DNA of 64,000 nt. Source: Pseudovibrio sp. Tun.PSC04-5.I4. GTDB taxonomy: Bacteria; Pseudomonadota; Alphaproteobacteria; Rhizobiales; Stappiaceae. The notes below the pieces were generated by a model. It had not been told where the DNA came from. It made no database searches and worked only from the letters and a program-made list of their open reading frames with translations. The position numbers were made by a program, and so were the translations under genes. The stretch spans positions 2,864,501 through 2,928,500 of the forward strand of contig NZ_FNLB01000006.1 in NCBI RefSeq assembly GCF_900104145.1. The letters are read 5' to 3'. Positions 1-8,181 of this stretch are shown piece after piece; position 1 is the first letter of the stretch, and the number at the start of each line of letters is the position of its first letter.

Positions 1-204
1 AACGACGGGCTGTTCAGGCGTAATTGAACGGAAAGTGCAACATGGCCGTTCAACATTCTTTTGCCCTCAGTGCCAGAAATGATTTACGCAAGCTGATATG
101 TCACGCGCCATTGGTTTGCATTCGGTTAAGCAAATGACTAGGAGACTTGCATAGAATTCTGTTTCGGGCGGTTGCCCGGCGGACAATCATAAAAGGATGG
201 CCCT

Positions 205-1149
205 ATGAAGATCGGTGTAGTTGGTGTTGGCGCAGTTGGAAGTACTGCTGCTTATTCCATGGCCATGGGCGGTGTGGGCAATGAAATCGTACTTGTCGAT
301 CACAACCAAAAACTTGCGATTGCTCAAGCAGAAGATATCCTTCACGCAACACCGTTTTCCCGTCCGATGAACATTATTGGTGGTGACTACAGCGATTTGA
401 AAGATGCTGCTGTTGTTGTCATCGCTGCCGGGGTTAGTCAGCAACCGAGCGAGACTCGCATCCAGCTGCTTGCCCGTAATGCAGGCGTGTTCGCAACCGT
501 CATCCCGGAAGTGCTGAAGTACGCCCCAAACACAATCCTGATCATTGCGACAAACCCAGTCGATATCATGACACAGGTTGCAACGAAGATTTCAGGTCTT
601 CCTCGTACCCGTGTTATCGGATCTGGTACCATCCTCGATACCGCTCGCTTCCGTACCCTGTTAGGTAAACATCTTGGCATCACGCCAACCTCTGTGCATG
701 CGGATGTCCTTGGTGAGCATGGAGATAGCGAAGTGCTCGTCTGGTCTGGCGCCAAAGCAGGTAACTCACCTCTGTTTACGTTTGCTGAGCAAATCAACAA
801 GCCAATTACTCAAGAGGTCCGTGATCGCATTGATCATGGTGTTCGGTACGCGGCCTACTCCATTATCGAAGGCAAAGGCGCAACCAATTTCGGCATTGGT
901 GCCGGACTTTCTCGCATCGTAAAAGCCATCGTGACAAACGAGCATGCTGTGATCAGCCTATCGATCGTCAATGAAGAGATTGTTGGCGTGAAAAATACTG
1001 CATTGTCTGTTCCGCGCGTTCTTGGAGCTAAAGGCATTGAAGCCACGCTTCTGCCTAGTCTGGACGAGCTTGAGCACAGCCAACTGCAAGCTTCTGCTAT
1101 TGCGTTGGAAACTGCAGCAAACGAAGTGCTTTCCAAGCACCTAAAATAA
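205..1149 (+). CDS. ldh: L-lactate dehydrogenase
   Basis: Predicted cytoplasmic NAD-dependent enzyme interconverting pyruvate and L-lactate. The 314-residue protein starts with a Rossmann nucleotide loop (GVGAVG, residues 7-12). It carries the catalytic histidine in GEHGDSE (170-176) and the substrate-binding arginine region DTARFR (145-150). The specificity loop reads AGVSQQPSETR with Gln80 where malate dehydrogenases have Arg, which favours lactate over malate. Length is normal for the family. The ATG at 205 follows an AAGGATGG ribosome site. A strong terminator comes directly after the stop, so the gene looks monocistronic. Confidence 0.9.
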   Translation: MKIGVVGVGAVGSTAAYSMAMGGVGNEIVLVDHNQKLAIAQAEDILHATPFSRPMNIIGGDYSDLKDAAVVVIAAGVSQQPSETRIQLLARNAGVFATVIPEVLKYAPNTILIIATNPVDIMTQVATKISGLPRTRVIGSGTILDTARFRTLLGKHLGITPTSVHADVLGEHGDSEVLVWSGAKAGNSPLFTFAEQINKPITQEVRDRIDHGVRYAAYSIIEGKGATNFGIGAGLSRIVKAIVTNEHAVISLSIVNEEIVGVKNTALSVPRVLGAKGIEATLLPSLDELEHSQLQASAIALETAANEVLSKHLK

Positions 1150-1156
1150 AGAACAC

Positions 1157-1207
1157 TCCGCAAGAGCCCTGTTTTGATCGTTTTATTGGGCTTTTGCGGA
1201 ATTTTTT
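1157..1207 (+). terminator. Rho-independent terminator of ldh
   Basis: A 13-bp stem (1157-1169 pairing with 1188-1200, one G-U pair) is followed directly by a run of seven T. It lies 8 bases after the ldh stop codon. Confidence 0.9.
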
Positions 1208-1349
1208 TATTCCTGCCTTGGCAAAATGCCGTTTTTCCCATATGCCACAGACCTAGATTTTGATGCACAAGCGCATACAACCTCCAAGTTGGTTTTTGGG
1301 CTAAGTTTTCAGTCGGCCTTGTGCACATCTTGCAGCGCGGAGAGTATTG

Positions 1350-2777
1350 ATGACACAGGCGGATATCGGTCTTAGTGGACTGGGCGTCATGGGGGCCAAT
1401 CTGGCACTCAATATTGCAGACAACGGCTACAAGGTAGCTGTGTTCAACCGAACTGCAAAAGGAACCGAGGCGTTTATAGAAAACGCTGGCCATCTCAAAG
1501 ATATGTTCATTCCTTGCTACAGCCCGGAAGAACTGGTTGCCAACATCAAGGCTCCACGCCCCATCATTTTGATGGTGCCGGCTGGCGACCCTGTTGACCA
1601 ACAGATCGCAGTTTTGAAAGAGCACCTTGAAGACGGCGATATCCTTATCGACGCAGGCAACAGCGACTTCCACGACAGTAATCGCCGCTACAAAGAACTG
1701 GCTGATACGCCGTTTACGTTTGTAGGTATGGGCGTTTCCGGTGGTGCAGAAGGCGCTCGTTTCGGCCCATCCATCATGGTTGGTGCTTCTGAAACAGCCT
1801 ATGCGCGCATTGAGCCAATTCTCAAAGCAATTTCAGCAAAACACAATGGCGAGCCATGCTGTGCCCTGATGGGTCCTGAAGGTGCTGGCCACTTTGTGAA
1901 AACACTGCACAACGGCATCGAATATGCTGACATGCAGATGATTGCTGAAGTTCATGAAGTCCTGACCAAGACCCTTGGTTTGAGCATTCAAGAACAGGCC
2001 GAAATCTTCACCAAGTGGAACCAAGGCCCTCTTGCGTCTTACCTCATTGAAATCACGGCTAACGTGATGGGTGTGGTTGATGAAGAGAGCGGCAAGCCAA
2101 TTCTGGATGTTATTCTGGATAAGGCAGGCCAAAAAGGCACAGGTCGCTGGTCTGCTGTTGAAGCGCATATGCTGGGTGTTCCTGCAACAGCTATCGACGC
2201 TGCTGTTGCAGCTCGTTGTATGTCTGCAAACCACGCTTTGCGTCAGGAAATTGCTGAAATCTACCCGCAATCTGACGAAACACTGGCCTGGGATGAAAAG
2301 CAGGAAGGCATCGCAGCTTGTGAGCGTGCTTTGATCGCTGGTAAAATCGCTGCCTATGCAGAAGGTTTTTCTGTGCTAGCTGCTGGCGGCAAAGAAAACG
2401 GCTGGGACTTACCAATGGGCGATATCGCTCGCATTTGGCGCGAAGGCTGTATCATTCGCTCCCGCTTCCTTGATGAGATCGCACAGGCTTATGACGAGAC
2501 CCCTGAGCTGGCGTCCCTCTACCTTGCTCCTACCATCGCTGAGCGCATGAAAGATGCGGTCCCTGGCCTTCGTGACGTCCTGTGCATGGGCATCAGCAAC
2601 GGGATCCCAACACCTGCGCTTTCCGCCGCTCTTGGTTCCTTCGACATGATCCGCCAGACGCGTACATCTGCTTATGTTATTCAGGGCCAGCGTGACTTCT
2701 TTGGTCAACATGGTTTTGAACGTACAGATAAAGACGGTTCCGGCTTCCACGGCCCTTGGCCTGCTGGTGGTGCGTAA
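1350..2777 (+). CDS. gnd: 6-phosphogluconate dehydrogenase, decarboxylating
   Basis: Oxidative pentose-phosphate enzyme turning 6-phosphogluconate and NADP into ribulose 5-phosphate, CO2 and NADPH. The protein has an N-terminal dinucleotide fold (GLGVMGANLAL, about residues 10-20), the family signature GMGVSGGAEGARFGPS near residue 130 and the usual C-terminal tail RDFFGQHGFERTDKDG that closes over the partner subunit. Its 475 residues match the long, dimeric form of the family. An in-frame TTG sits one codon upstream at 1347, but the ATG at 1350 is better spaced from GGAGAG at 1339-1344. It has its own spacer from ldh and a hairpin behind it. Confidence 0.93.
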   Translation: MTQADIGLSGLGVMGANLALNIADNGYKVAVFNRTAKGTEAFIENAGHLKDMFIPCYSPEELVANIKAPRPIILMVPAGDPVDQQIAVLKEHLEDGDILIDAGNSDFHDSNRRYKELADTPFTFVGMGVSGGAEGARFGPSIMVGASETAYARIEPILKAISAKHNGEPCCALMGPEGAGHFVKTLHNGIEYADMQMIAEVHEVLTKTLGLSIQEQAEIFTKWNQGPLASYLIEITANVMGVVDEESGKPILDVILDKAGQKGTGRWSAVEAHMLGVPATAIDAAVAARCMSANHALRQEIAEIYPQSDETLAWDEKQEGIAACERALIAGKIAAYAEGFSVLAAGGKENGWDLPMGDIARIWREGCIIRSRFLDEIAQAYDETPELASLYLAPTIAERMKDAVPGLRDVLCMGISNGIPTPALSAALGSFDMIRQTRTSAYVIQGQRDFFGQHGFERTDKDGSGFHGPWPAGGA

Positions 2778-2857
2778 GCATAAAGCAACTCAGGCATGTG
2801 AGTTATTAACCAGCGCGTGCTATGCCTGATCGAAATTGCGAGAAATCGCTCTTCTAA

Positions 2858-2888
2858 TTGGCAGGGTCTCATACAGAGGCCCTGCCAA
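2858..2888 (+). terminator. Hairpin after gnd, probable terminator
   Basis: A 12-bp stem with one G-U pair (2858-2869 with 2877-2888) and a short loop. Only a weak T tract follows, so termination may be partial. It lies between gnd and the GntR gene. Confidence 0.5.
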
Positions 2889-2955
2889 AATTTATGCAAA
2901 CAGGTTTTGGCTGAATAAAGTTCGCAAGACCGTTCAATAATCCCAGGAATGCATC

Positions 2956-3600
2956 GTGACTGCCAATTCACCAAATGGAGCTGAGATCTATCGCCGCCTT
3001 ATTAAGGCGATTGAAACGCGTGAACTCAAGCCCGGAAGTCGCTTGCGCGAAGCAGAGCTGGCTGAAAAGTTTGGCGTAAGCCGTACTCCAATCCGTGAAG
3101 GGTTGAAACGGCTGGAGGCACAAGGTCTCGCTGTTCATGAACCGAACCGGGGTATGGTTGTCCCTAGTCTGGACCATAACCAGATCAGCGAACTCTATTA
3201 TCTTCGTGAAGTTCTGGAAGGAACTGCCGGTCGTCTTGCAGCTCAACACGCTTCAATTGCAGAAATCGAAATTTTGAAGGAGATGGTGGACTCCGATTTG
3301 CAAAACTTGGCAGATGCTGAGCGCCTGATCAAAACCAACCGCGAGTTTCATCGCCGGTTTTACCTCGCATCCCACAACCGCTATCTGGTTGAACAGATTG
3401 ATCATATGCGGCTATCCCTGCTGCTGCTTGCGGGCACGACATTGACTGACGATGATCGCCGTCGTCTTGCCATTGAAGAGCATGCGGAAATTGTAGACGC
3501 GATTGCAAAACGTGACTGTGACCGCGCAGATAGTGCTGCCCGCCATCACATTGCTGAAGCTCACAAAGCGCGTTTAAAGTTTTTCACGCTGCTCACATAA
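2956..3600 (+). CDS. GntR-family transcriptional regulator (FCD subfamily)
   Basis: DNA-binding regulator of 214 residues. The N-terminal winged helix-turn-helix has the typical line LREAELAEKFGVSRTPIREG (about residues 30-50). It is followed by the all-helical FCD ligand domain with the metal/ligand histidines expected near NREFHRRF and in the C-terminal helices. FCD regulators usually sense small organic acids and repress catabolic genes. The target is unknown: it follows gnd, but a hairpin lies between them and ends are not coupled. The start is GTG at 2956 after AGGA. An ATG at 2949 is out of frame. Confidence 0.85.
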   Translation: MTANSPNGAEIYRRLIKAIETRELKPGSRLREAELAEKFGVSRTPIREGLKRLEAQGLAVHEPNRGMVVPSLDHNQISELYYLREVLEGTAGRLAAQHASIAEIEILKEMVDSDLQNLADAERLIKTNREFHRRFYLASHNRYLVEQIDHMRLSLLLLAGTTLTDDDRRRLAIEEHAEIVDAIAKRDCDRADSAARHHIAEAHKARLKFFTLLT

Positions 3601-3625
3601 AGCTCTTACCGCCATTTTGTAATTT

Positions 3626-3659
3626 AAAGCGTGTTCTGACGTTCAGGATGCGCTTTTTT
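3626..3659 (+). terminator. Rho-independent terminator of the GntR gene
   Basis: A 14-bp stem with three G-U pairs (3626-3639 with 3643-3656) and a three-base loop ends in a T run. It lies about 25 bases after the GntR stop. Confidence 0.8.
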
Positions 3660-3763
3660 GCGTTGCTGGCAAATTAAGCAGGATGCTGATCGTTTTGCTG
3701 TCGTTTCAACGATAATTCGGAAAGAGCATTGTGCGAAGGGGGATAAAGTAGCGAATTCGTAAT

Positions 3764-3790
3764 TATTACCCCTTTAATTAAAGGGTAATA
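3764..3790. promoter_or_regulatory. Inverted repeat upstream of the small lipoprotein
   Basis: A perfect 16-base palindrome (3770-3785, centre TTAATTAA) is extended by further pairing arms once one C is bulged out, giving about 27 bases of dyad. A second small hairpin (GACCT/AGGTC, 3794-3809) follows before the start codon at 3835. It could be an operator or a structured leader; no matching regulator is obvious. Confidence 0.4.
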
Positions 3791-3834
3791 AGCGACCTTC
3801 GGGGAGGTCTATTATAGTATTCTTGGGGGAATAA

Positions 3835-4029
3835 ATGAATTTTACCGTACGTGCCACCTGCGCCTTGGCAGTATTGACTGTAATTTCTGGTTGTGCGGTT
3901 GTTTCAGTTGGCGGAACTGCCGTCTCTGTTGCAACAACTGCAGTAACAACGACTGCCAAAGTGGGAGCAAGTATCGTTGGGGGAGCCGTGGATCTGGCTA
4001 TTCCAGACGATAACGAAGATACAGAATAA
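3835..4029 (+). CDS. Small lipoprotein of unknown function
   Basis: A 64-residue protein with a short basic start, a hydrophobic stretch and the lipobox ISGC (Cys20), so it should be lipid-anchored after signal peptidase II cleavage. The mature part is rich in Val, Thr, Ala and Gly with an acidic tail (PDDNEDTE). The start ATG is preceded by GGGGGA at good distance. Small lipoproteins of this style are common in alphaproteobacteria, mostly without assigned function. It stands alone between two terminators or hairpins and the convergent gene at 4069. Confidence 0.65.
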   Translation: MNFTVRATCALAVLTVISGCAVVSVGGTAVSVATTAVTTTAKVGASIVGGAVDLAIPDDNEDTE

Positions 4030-4068
4030 TAAGCTCATTACTTCAATAAGATAAGTGGCTGTTTAAAA

Positions 4069-4467
4069 TCAGTCTATGCTGGTGGTTCTGTTACTTACCA
4101 GCACCACTTTAATGGCGCGGTGAAGCTCGGACATTTGTTCCTCGCTCAAGACATCGGTGAGCTCACTACGTGTTTCTTCGTCCAATTGCTCAAGCATCAA
4201 ACCTTCTTCCGGTAACTGAACCAAAGGTTCTGCAGTGGCTGAAATTGGCAGTAACGCGCCATCCATTCGCTCCGCCTTTACGCGAGCGTCTTCCAAAATA
4301 GCGTGAACAAGTCCACGACGATCATCCGGGAGGTCAACTTCATCAACGATCGCGTTGACGGTATCGCGGTCACCAAGAACGATCGCAGGAGACTGGGAGG
4401 TCGCTGGGTTGACCAGAGAGAGGGCTGTGAGTAACGCGCCCAAAAAGATTACTAGGATATATGGCAT
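4069..4467 (-). CDS. Predicted secreted protein of unknown function
   Basis: About 132 residues. The N-terminus is hydrophobic (MPYILVIFLGALLTALSL) and ends near PATSQS, which fits a Sec signal peptide. The mature part is acidic and helical with no motif I recognise. I chose the ATG at 4467; an in-frame TTG at 4473 is possible. It lies 25 bases downstream of the glycerophosphodiesterase gene on the same strand, so the two are probably co-transcribed. Confidence 0.6.
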   Translation of the reverse strand: MPYILVIFLGALLTALSLVNPATSQSPAIVLGDRDTVNAIVDEVDLPDDRRGLVHAILEDARVKAERMDGALLPISATAEPLVQLPEEGLMLEQLDEETRSELTDVLSEEQMSELHRAIKVVLVSNRTTSID

Positions 4468-4492
4468 TTGCAAAATTCTTTAGAGGTCCAGA

Positions 4493-6343
4493 TCAATTTA
4501 AACTCAGATTATAAAGGACCGAAGTGTGAAGCAATAGCCGCTCAAACTGGTTCATTTCTTTATATTCTTCCAATGTATTTCGCGCCAGTGCCGGATCATC
4601 GGTGATAATTCCGTCTACGCCCATGGATATGTACCTGAACATGGTAGATGGATTGTTAACCGTCCAAACAAAAACCTTTTTACCTGTCTCTTGTGTTCTT
4701 CTTATAAAATTCAGAGAGGCAGAGGCGGTCGATACGGCGACGAAGTTTCCTTCAAGCTCTGAGAAATTACCTATAGATGTGGCGGTAAGAAGACCTGTGT
4801 TCCATGTTGGCTCCAATTCACGCATCTTTGTGAGGGCAGAACGTTCTAAAGACATGATCGCAATATCTTTTTCCATTCCCGCTTCTGCGACAATTCGCGC
4901 CACCTCCTGCTCCAGATTTTTATTGAGGCTGCGTGGGTAGAATTTCAATTCGATGAGGAGAGTTGCTTTTCCCTTGACTGTCTCAAGTGCCTCACGAAGG
5001 GTTGGAACCTGCTCTCCGCGAAACTCCTTTGCAAACCAACTACCGACATCAATTCCCTTGATTTCATCCAGAGTGAGATCCCAGACCCGGACGGGGTTGC
5101 TTGCCAGGCGCATGAAATCGCTGTCATGTGCGATCACAATGGTCCCATCTGCCGCTTCCTGCGCATCAACCTCGATCCAATCCGTGCCGTCTTTAATGGC
5201 TCTTTCCAGCGCAGCGATGGTGTTCTCAGGTGCATGGGCCGATGCTCCGCGATGCGCTATGATCAAAACCTCTCTTTGAGGCAGATCCGTTGACACCCAA
5301 TAAGTACCTGTTGTGACAACGACAACCGCTGCAAGCGTGATCAGAAGCCCCAAGCGGACAGGTGTAAGAGGACTGGTCCACTTGGTTTCCAACTTAGGTG
5401 TATGCGGCACCTCGGAGAAAGTGTGGCCTTTCCCATCTGCCAGATAAAGAGCTGCTTTGAAAGTCAACGCCATGCTGCCAGACATCAAGCCACTGATCAG
5501 CGTATTTCCGACCAGTAGCAACACCACCAGACTGCCCAGTATGGCTGCCAATGCATTTGGGGATTGTTCTGTGAATGAGATGACGTAGGAGCCGAGCAGT
5601 TCCAAAAGAATGAGGAAGACCGCATGGATCACAACATTCACCAGTAGCCATATTGATACAGCTCCGGCGAACACATGCCTTAATCCGCGAGATAGGAAGC
5701 GCGCGCGGGGGAAGACAGATCGGACAGGATGATCTCTCAGGACCACAAGTGGCAACGTCAAGCCCCAGACAAGGATCGCGTAAAGAGGCACCACAATCGC
5801 CAGAGCCAGGCCAATGCCGATAAAGAATGCGGCAAGCCAAAACTCCACCGGCTGATACTGCAGGTAATAGTTGATGTCGTGATCTTGAAGGAAAATCAGC
5901 ACACTCAGGGCGACTATAACCAGCCCCGGAACCATCGCAACCAGCAGCCTTTGCGTCAGACGCCATGCAAACATGCCAAGCCGGGGAAACATGCCAAGCG
6001 TAGAAAACAAGGCATTCCGGGTTGCGGGTAAGGCATGTTCAGGCCGGTCCAGCACCGCAAGCAAGGCGACCTGTTCCAGCAGGGCCATTGCGATGACAAC
6101 AACGACAAAGCAGAACGCACCAAACAGTCCAATTGGAGAAAGGAAGAACGAAGCAATTTCATAATCAGCCAGCACAGCATTGCCAGACAAGCCAATTAGG
6201 AAATTGCTTAGACCCGCAACCACAGGTGTAATGGCAACAGCTCCAATAAAAACAAAGGCATAGTGCACAAGAAACAAGCGAAATGCATTCGCCTTCCATC
6301 CGCGCAAAAGCAACTGGCCAAGTGTGTGTAGTCTAGCTGCCAT
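4493..6343 (-). CDS. Membrane-anchored glycerophosphodiester phosphodiesterase
   Basis: A 616-residue fusion. Roughly residues 1-345 hold several hydrophobic helices of the GDPD membrane domain. The C-terminal part is a GDPD TIM-barrel, with HRGASAHAPENT (about 363-374), EVDAQ and the second active-site pair in AHDSD. These enzymes hydrolyse glycerophosphodiesters from lipid head groups to glycerol 3-phosphate and an alcohol, using a divalent metal. The catalytic domain probably faces outward, but topology is inferred. It heads a two-gene unit with the secreted protein at 4069. Confidence 0.88.
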   Translation of the reverse strand: MAARLHTLGQLLLRGWKANAFRLFLVHYAFVFIGAVAITPVVAGLSNFLIGLSGNAVLADYEIASFFLSPIGLFGAFCFVVVVIAMALLEQVALLAVLDRPEHALPATRNALFSTLGMFPRLGMFAWRLTQRLLVAMVPGLVIVALSVLIFLQDHDINYYLQYQPVEFWLAAFFIGIGLALAIVVPLYAILVWGLTLPLVVLRDHPVRSVFPRARFLSRGLRHVFAGAVSIWLLVNVVIHAVFLILLELLGSYVISFTEQSPNALAAILGSLVVLLLVGNTLISGLMSGSMALTFKAALYLADGKGHTFSEVPHTPKLETKWTSPLTPVRLGLLITLAAVVVVTTGTYWVSTDLPQREVLIIAHRGASAHAPENTIAALERAIKDGTDWIEVDAQEAADGTIVIAHDSDFMRLASNPVRVWDLTLDEIKGIDVGSWFAKEFRGEQVPTLREALETVKGKATLLIELKFYPRSLNKNLEQEVARIVAEAGMEKDIAIMSLERSALTKMRELEPTWNTGLLTATSIGNFSELEGNFVAVSTASASLNFIRRTQETGKKVFVWTVNNPSTMFRYISMGVDGIITDDPALARNTLEEYKEMNQFERLLLHTSVLYNLSLN

Positions 6344-6594
6344 ACCCTGATCTTATTGTTGATGATTAAGCAGACAGATGGACTGGCCGCACTATGCCGC
6401 TGCAACTCTATCTGGAGAAGGTTCGTTAAGAACTCATGGCAGGTGTGAAGTCAAGATATGGGCAACAAAGCGTAATAAGAGAACAGGGGATTCGTTGATT
6501 TCCTGCAATTATTCAAACTTTTTTTGCGAATGATTTGCAAGTGCAAAACTTATGAAAAGCGTTTGAAGCCAATATGTTGCAGTAAAAACTCATA

Positions 6595-6611
6595 TTTAGA
6601 AACACTCTAAA
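6595..6611. promoter_or_regulatory. Irr-type iron control element (ICE box), candidate
   Basis: The 17-base site TTTAGAAACACTCTAAA differs by one base from the known Irr consensus TTTAGAA-N3-TTCTAAA and has six-base perfect inverted arms. It lies 27 bases before the RirA-like box and about 170 bases upstream of the imelysin start. Function is inferred from motif match and from the iron-linked genes downstream. Confidence 0.55.
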
Positions 6612-6637
6612 CTACTGAAACCATAGAGATTTAAACT

Positions 6638-6652
6638 TGACATCAACAGTCA
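6638..6652. promoter_or_regulatory. RirA-type iron-responsive operator (IRO box), candidate
   Basis: TGA-N9-TCA, with arms extending to CTTGA-N9-TCAAG (6636-6654). It overlaps a TTGACA -35-like sequence. The same extended motif occurs at 54688-54706 before the heme genes. RirA represses iron-uptake genes through this type of site. Confidence 0.6.
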
Positions 6653-6781
6653 AGAATATGAAATACCCCCTAGTTTTCTCGCGCTTAAGAGCGTGGACAG
6701 GTTTTCTAACTGAATTAGTGCAGCTTGCTTAAAACACGAGTACAGAGACTCGCGTTTGCGCTGCACAACAAGGGGATTTCA

Positions 6782-8050
6782 ATGAGCATTATCCGTAGCG
6801 CACTGCTTGGTGCAGTCGCATTTGGCAGCCTTTCTTCCGTTGCTATGGCAGCAACACCTTCTGATGTACTGGCCAATTACGGCGACATTGCACAGGCAGC
6901 ATTTGAAGATTCCCTGAGCACTGCTATGGGTCTGGAAACAGCAATCAACACTCTTGTTGCTGAGCCAACCGAAGCGAACCTGAAAGCTGCACGCCGCGCA
7001 TGGCTTGTTGCACGTAACCCTTACCAGCAGACTGAAGTTTACCGCTTTGGCAACGCAATCGTCGATGACTGGGAAGGCAAAGTAAACGCCTGGCCTCTCG
7101 ATGAAGGTTTGATCGATTACGTTGATGCGTCTTACGGTGCTGACTCCGAAGAAAACCCATTCTACGCAGCCAACATTATTGCCAACACCAAAGTAACGAT
7201 TGCTGGTGAAGACATTGACGCAACCAACATCACCCCTGCTCTGCTTTCTGAAAAGCTGCAGGAAGCTGGTGAAGTTGAATCAAACGTTGCAACCGGCTAC
7301 CACGCTGTTGAGTTCCTGTTGTGGGGACAAGATCTGAACGGTACGGGGAAAGGTGCTGGCTCCCGCCCTGCAACTGACTACGACACCAAGAATTGCACCG
7401 GTGGCAATTGTGACCGCCGTGCAGCCTACCTTCAGGCAGCAACCAAGCTCCTTATTACCGATCTGGAAGACATGGTTGCCGCATGGCAGGTTGATGGCGC
7501 AGCCCGTAAAGAACTTGCAGACAAGGGTGATGCTGGCGGCATCGCAACCATCCTGACTGGTATGGGTTCCCTATCTTACGGCGAGCTGGCTGGTGAGCGT
7601 ATGAAGCTTGGCCTGATGCTGAACGACCCTGAAGAAGAGCATGATTGTTTCTCTGACAACACGCACATGTCTCACTACAACGACGTTAAAGGCATCAACA
7701 ACGTCTTCTTTGGTGAATACAAGCGTGTAGATGGCACAGTAGTTAAGGGCGCTTCCCTTAAAGACTTGATTGCAAAGGCAGATGCAGCAATTTCTACCGA
7801 GCTTTCCGGCAAGCTGACAGCTTCTATGGGCACATTCACAGCTCTGAAAGTCCGCGCAGAAACCACTGAAGCCTACGACCAGATGATTGGCGAAGGAAAC
7901 ACTGAAGGAAATGCAGTTGTGCAGGCTGCTATCGATAGCCTGATCGACCAGACAACCTCCATTCAGCGCGCTGTAAAGGTGTTGAAGCTGGAACAGATTG
8001 CATTTGAAGGTTCCGACAGCCTCGACAGCCCTTCTGCCGTATTTGAATAA
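6782..8050 (+). CDS. Imelysin-family periplasmic protein (iron-linked)
   Basis: A 422-residue protein with a clear Sec signal peptide ending around SVAMA-ATPSD. It carries the imelysin signature GYHAVEFLLWGQDLNG, including the conserved G-x-H-x-x-E metal-site motif. Imelysin proteins (IrpA, IcmP, EfeO C-terminal domain) are secreted, helical and usually iron-regulated; a role in iron acquisition is likely but the exact chemistry is unsettled. The reading frame is open from 6725, but ATG 6782 has the ribosome site and yields the signal peptide. First gene of a four-gene operon behind iron boxes. Confidence 0.88.
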   Translation: MSIIRSALLGAVAFGSLSSVAMAATPSDVLANYGDIAQAAFEDSLSTAMGLETAINTLVAEPTEANLKAARRAWLVARNPYQQTEVYRFGNAIVDDWEGKVNAWPLDEGLIDYVDASYGADSEENPFYAANIIANTKVTIAGEDIDATNITPALLSEKLQEAGEVESNVATGYHAVEFLLWGQDLNGTGKGAGSRPATDYDTKNCTGGNCDRRAAYLQAATKLLITDLEDMVAAWQVDGAARKELADKGDAGGIATILTGMGSLSYGELAGERMKLGLMLNDPEEEHDCFSDNTHMSHYNDVKGINNVFFGEYKRVDGTVVKGASLKDLIAKADAAISTELSGKLTASMGTFTALKVRAETTEAYDQMIGEGNTEGNAVVQAAIDSLIDQTTSIQRAVKVLKLEQIAFEGSDSLDSPSAVFE

Positions 8051-8060
8051 GAAATCCGGT

Positions 8061-8084
8061 CCCGCATGAGGCATCTTATGCGGG
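8061..8084 (+). other. Intra-operon hairpin after the first imelysin gene
   Basis: A GC-rich 7-bp stem (8061-8067 with 8078-8084) begins 11 bases after the stop. There is no strong T tract, so it may protect the upstream message or attenuate the downstream genes. Confidence 0.4.
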
Positions 8085-8181
8085 GCTTATTCCCCTCCCG
8101 TTTCCATTTGCGTTGACGTTTGCAAGGTTTTGCGTGGATCAGCGTTTTTGTGAAAGCTTTTAGAGAATATAGGCGCTTTCT

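Larger units (their letters stand above)
6344..6781 (+). promoter_or_regulatory. Regulatory region before the imelysin operon
   Basis: A 438-base AT-rich gap between the divergent GDPD gene and the imelysin operon. It contains the Irr-like box at 6595-6611 and the RirA-like box at 6638-6652 (listed separately). A TTGACA sequence at 6637-6642 could be the -35 element, but no convincing -10 is placed at standard distance. The ribosome site is AAGGGGAT just before 6782. Confidence 0.5.

Noticed and set aside
855..1673. Long reverse-strand frame across ldh and gnd
   Set aside because: It is antisense to two well-supported genes and to a terminator, and its product has no family features.
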